Source of the DNA: B4-G1 sp964393895
GTDB taxonomy: Bacteria > Chloroflexota > Anaerolineae > B4-G1
Reading direction: 5' to 3'
Assembly (NCBI GenBank): GCA_964393895.1
Contig: CAYMWP010000111.1
Location: 1-15,967 of the forward strand
DNA: 15,967 nt
Shown here: in pieces, positions 13,800-15,967 of the stretch
Layout of the letters: each line of letters starts with the position of its first letter
Numbering within the stretch: the stretch's first letter is position 1
Notes under the pieces: generated by a model
Database searches by the model: none
What the model was told of the DNA's origin: nothing
The model's input: the letters and a program-made list of their open reading frames with translations, nothing else
Program-made: the position numbers and the translations under genes

Positions 13800-15092
13800 C
13801 TAGCTCAGGGCGCGCCGGACAGCCGCCAGCGCCGGTTCCACGACCGTCGGCTGTACCTTCACCGCTCGCATCGCGCTGGCGATGTCCTTGAGGCCAGAGC
13901 CGGTCGCCAGGACAACCACCCGGTCGTCAGAGCCAACCAGGCCCTGCTCGACCGCCTCGACCAATCCGGCGTAGGCAGCGGCGGCCGCCGGCTCGGCAAA
14001 GACGCCACAGCCCTGAGCCAGCGCAGGGATGGCGGCCAGAATCTCCTCGTCGTCCACACGGATGAAGGCGCCGCCGGTCTCACGCGCCGCTCGCAGCGCT
14101 TTGATGCGGTCGCGGGGCAGCCCGGCGACGATAGAATCGGCGATGGAGTGAGCCTCCACCTGCTCCATATCCCAGCCCTCCAGCCCCCGCTCCCAGGCAT
14201 CCACCAGCGGAGCCGACCCCACCGCTTGCACGCCGATGAGCCGAGGCGCGCGGTCAATCCAACCCAGCGCCAAGAGGTCGCGCAGCCCCTTGTGGATACC
14301 GCCAATGATGCAGCCATCACCCACGGGGATCAGAATTACATCCGGGGCCTGTAGGGGCGTGGTTCCCGCGCCCGTCCCTACAAATTGCGTCAACTGTTCG
14401 CAGATCTCGTAGACGGCGGTCTTTTTGCCCTCGGACATATAGGGGTTGTAGCCGGTGTTGCGGTTGTACCAGCCGAACTCCCGCGCCGCCTCGAGGCACA
14501 ACTCGAAAGCGTCGTCGTAGGCGCCGTCCACGAGCAGCACCTTCGAGCCGTAGGCCAGTAGTTGCGCCACCTTTGCCTCCGGCGCAGTGCGGGGCACAAA
14601 AATGACGTTGGGCTGGCCGACCGTCGCGCAGAGACCTGAGAGAGCGGCGGCGGCGTTGCCGGTGCTGGCGGTGGTCACGACCTCGTAACCCAATTCGCGG
14701 GTCTTGACGACGGCGATGACCGAGGCGCGATCCTTGAACGAGGCGGTCGGCTGGCGGCCGTCGTCCTTGACCCAGAGATACTCGAGACCCAATTGGGCGG
14801 CCAGGCGCGGAGCGGGATAGAGGGGCGTCCAGCCGACGCTTGCCAGCACGGTACCCTCGGCCAGCCCCCGCGCCGCTTCCGGGTCTACCGGCAACAGCGG
14901 CAGGTAGCGCCATAAGGAACGGGTTGAGTCACTGGCCAGTTGGTCGGGGTTGATGCGCCGGGCGATGAGGCTGTAGTCATAGATGACGTCGAGGATGCCG
15001 TCGTCACCGTGATAGGGGCAGACGTATTCCACCTCTTCCAACTCGTACTCTGCGCCACAGATAGTACATTTAAGGCCCAAAACTCGATCCAC
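13800..15092 (-). CDS. thrC: Threonine synthase
   Basis: PLP enzyme converting O-phosphohomoserine to threonine and phosphate, the last step of threonine synthesis. It opens with a zinc-ribbon-like C9xxC12...C25PYHG typical of the archaeal/chloroflexotal type. TASFKDRAS supplies Schiff-base K120, ASTGN (142-146) the substrate loop and VGDGCIIGG (257-265) the phosphate loop. I chose the GTG at 15092: AAAGGA lies upstream, and the protein then starts MDRVLGLKCTICG. An in-frame ATG at 15215 adds 41 residues of low-complexity charged sequence with no family support. Residues 237-248 (VGTGAGTTPLQ) are encoded by a palindromic repeat inserted in frame, lengthening a loop before the phosphate-binding strand. 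The MBL gene follows by 18 nt. Confidence 0.93.
   Translation of the reverse strand: MDRVLGLKCTICGAEYELEEVEYVCPYHGDDGILDVIYDYSLIARRINPDQLASDSTRSLWRYLPLLPVDPEAARGLAEGTVLASVGWTPLYPAPRLAAQLGLEYLWVKDDGRQPTASFKDRASVIAVVKTRELGYEVVTTASTGNAAAALSGLCATVGQPNVIFVPRTAPEAKVAQLLAYGSKVLLVDGAYDDAFELCLEAAREFGWYNRNTGYNPYMSEGKKTAVYEICEQLTQFVGTGAGTTPLQAPDVILIPVGDGCIIGGIHKGLRDLLALGWIDRAPRLIGVQAVGSAPLVDAWERGLEGWDMEQVEAHSIADSIVAGLPRDRIKALRAARETGGAFIRVDDEEILAAIPALAQGCGVFAEPAAAAAYAGLVEAVEQGLVGSDDRVVVLATGSGLKDIASAMRAVKVQPTVVEPALAAVRRALS
14350..14382. repeat. Palindromic repeat inserted in frame within thrC
   Basis: TGTAGGGGCG (14350-14359) and CGTCCCTACA (14373-14382) are inverted with one mismatch around a GC-rich 13-nt centre. 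This is the GTAGGGGCG-type dispersed palindrome common in intergenic DNA of related genomes. It is read through without a frameshift and adds about 12 residues to threonine synthase. Confidence 0.75.
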
Positions 15093-15455
15093 TGTCGTTT
15101 TTCCTTTGTTACCTTTCTCAGCCTCTCTGGTTCGCCGATTCGCTTCTTCTACGCTAAGTGCAGACTGCCGTAAATTCGTGCCGGGTTTTTCACACTTAGG
15201 GCGCTTTTCGGCCAATTTGTGGGCCTAGCGCCGCCTCTTCTATGGCTGAGAATCAGCCCGCGGCGCGGCCGGCGCAAAGCGGAACGAATTTATGCATCGC
15301 TGCACTAAGGCAATCGCCTTTAAATTTCGAGTGCTAGACCTCCGCGGTTTACGAAATAATGTCTCTCTGAGCGTGCCCTGTGCGTATGAAACGCGTCTTT
15401 GAGACGAATGTACGGCCAAAACCTCGGAGGTCTGGATAAAAGCGATTGCCCTATT
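15093..15455. other. Gene-free stretch upstream of thrC
   Basis: I see no supported gene in these 363 bp. It contains the nested inverted repeat (15309-15450), a perfect small hairpin GGCTGA/TCAGCC with GAA loop (15244-15258), and a CGTCT/AGACG hairpin (15394-15406). The thrC leader is at the left end, with AAAGGA before its GTG. A minus-strand TTGCCT-15-TAAATT pair near 15290-15315 is a poor promoter candidate. No clear riboswitch is visible. Confidence 0.6.
15309..15450. repeat. Nested inverted repeat, about 142 bp
   Basis: The outer arms are GGCAATCGC (15309-15317) and GCGATTGCC (15442-15450), perfectly inverted. The inner arms are AGACCTCCG (15336-15344) and CGGAGGTCT (15425-15433), continued by GGTTT/AAACC. 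The element ends 5 nt short of the permease stop codon. The AGACCTCCG-GAGGTCT motif also occurs at 414-426. It looks like a non-autonomous palindromic element, and may serve as the permease transcript end. Confidence 0.75.
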
Positions 15456-15967
15456 CTACACCCCTCGCTCGCCGCGGACGTAAGGGAGGCCCAATGCCGC
15501 CGGCGCGCCCAATCGTTTGCGCAGCGCCTCACGGGAGCCGATCACCAGCACCACGATGGTGAAGGCATAAGGAATCATCTTGAGGAAAAAGCCCCAGTAA
15601 GGATTGTAATAGAACGGGTTGTTCCAGAACAGGAGCGTGGTGGGGGCCTGCAGATCCAGGATCAAGCGGCGCAGCGCGCCGAAAGCGTAGGAGCCGGCCG
15701 CTGCCCGCAACGGATCCCATTGGGCAAAGATGGTCAAGCCAACGGCGATCCAGCCCTGGCCGGAGGTCGTCATGTGGCTGAACCAGCCGGGCGAGATAGC
15801 CAGACTGATGGTAGCGCCGCTCAGTCCGGCCAACACGCCGCCGACGAAGGTGTACAGGTAGCGCGTCCGGTAGACGTTGACTCCCATCGTATCGGCCGCA
15901 GCCGGATACTCGCCCACCGCCCGCAGGTGCATGCCCGGCCGGGTGCGGTTGATATAGTACCAGGCGG
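15456..15967 (-). CDS. ABC transporter permease, sugar/nucleoside type, C-terminal part
   Basis: The right edge cuts this gene; 170 residues remain and the frame stays open to base 15965. It is a membrane permease of the BPD_transp_2 family (COG1079-like, the type acting with BmpA-type lipoproteins on nucleosides or simple sugars). The conserved cytoplasmic loop reads RPGMHLRAVGEYPAAADTMGVNVYRTRYL, followed by membrane segments VGGVLAGLSGATISLAI, GWIAVGLTIFA and a last helix FTIVVLVIG. A long loop (NNPFYYNPYWGFFLKMI) before the final helix is seen in relatives. The C-terminus is short and ends ERGV. Its substrate cannot be told; nucleosides are one possibility. The other permease and the ATPase would lie to the right. 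Confidence 0.9.
   Translation of the reverse strand, partial: AWYYINRTRPGMHLRAVGEYPAAADTMGVNVYRTRYLYTFVGGVLAGLSGATISLAISPGWFSHMTTSGQGWIAVGLTIFAQWDPLRAAAGSYAFGALRRLILDLQAPTTLLFWNNPFYYNPYWGFFLKMIPYAFTIVVLVIGSREALRKRLGAPAALGLPYVRGERGV

Noticed and set aside
13524..14354. Long plus-strand frame opposite thrC and the MBL gene
   Set aside because: No motif and no start signal, and it overlaps two well-supported genes antisense.
15093..15215. N-terminal extension of threonine synthase from the ATG at 15215
   Set aside because: Its 41 residues are charged low-complexity sequence with no family support, and the GTG at 15092 has a ribosome site at the expected distance.

Overview
The window looks like a chromosomal segment of a GC-rich, thermophile- or sediment-type bacterium. 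Chloroflexota (Anaerolineae-like) is my best guess. The evidence is a secreted beta-helix protein ending in an IYLPLVLRN-type tail, a two-gene sufC-sufB module, and many degenerate palindromic dispersed repeats. The taxonomic call is inference; there is no rRNA or other strong marker here.

Every recognisable gene lies on the minus strand, so the window reads from right to left. The order is: an ABC sugar/nucleoside permease cut by the right edge (15456-15967); a gene-free stretch with a nested inverted repeat (15093-15455); threonine synthase, an RNase Z-like metallo-beta-lactamase protein and a VanZ-like protein, closely packed (15092 to 12551); an uncharacterised fold-type II PLP enzyme (12415-10946); a fused FAD/[2Fe-2S] subunit of a molybdenum hydroxylase followed after 1 nt by a protein with a nucleoside-phosphorylase-like C-terminus (10823-7664); sufC overlapping a sufB/sufD-family gene (7591-5827); elongation factor P with its own strong promoter, followed by a small Cys-rich protein and a HAD hydrolase (5735-4058); a DUF4013-type membrane protein with its own promoter and a long structured leader (4035-3112); and a frameshifted secreted beta-helix surface protein (2955-888) closed by a terminator. 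The left 887 bp hold no credible gene, only tandem and palindromic repeats.

The genes are mostly housekeeping: amino acid synthesis, Fe-S assembly, translation and purine-type redox. Two sets suggest joint function. The hydroxylase subunit and the phosphorylase-like protein may act together on purines. SufC with the SufB-like protein may form a minimal Fe-S assembly machine that could serve the hydroxylase and others.

I found no CRISPR, phage, toxin-antitoxin or transposase gene. The most unusual signals are a palindromic repeat inserted in frame inside threonine synthase, a G8 tract that splits the beta-helix gene, a promoter plus three-hairpin leader before the DUF4013 gene, 14-bp inverted repeats flanking that gene, and a 43-bp perfect repeat shared between the two ends of the window that supplies the stop codon of the VanZ gene.
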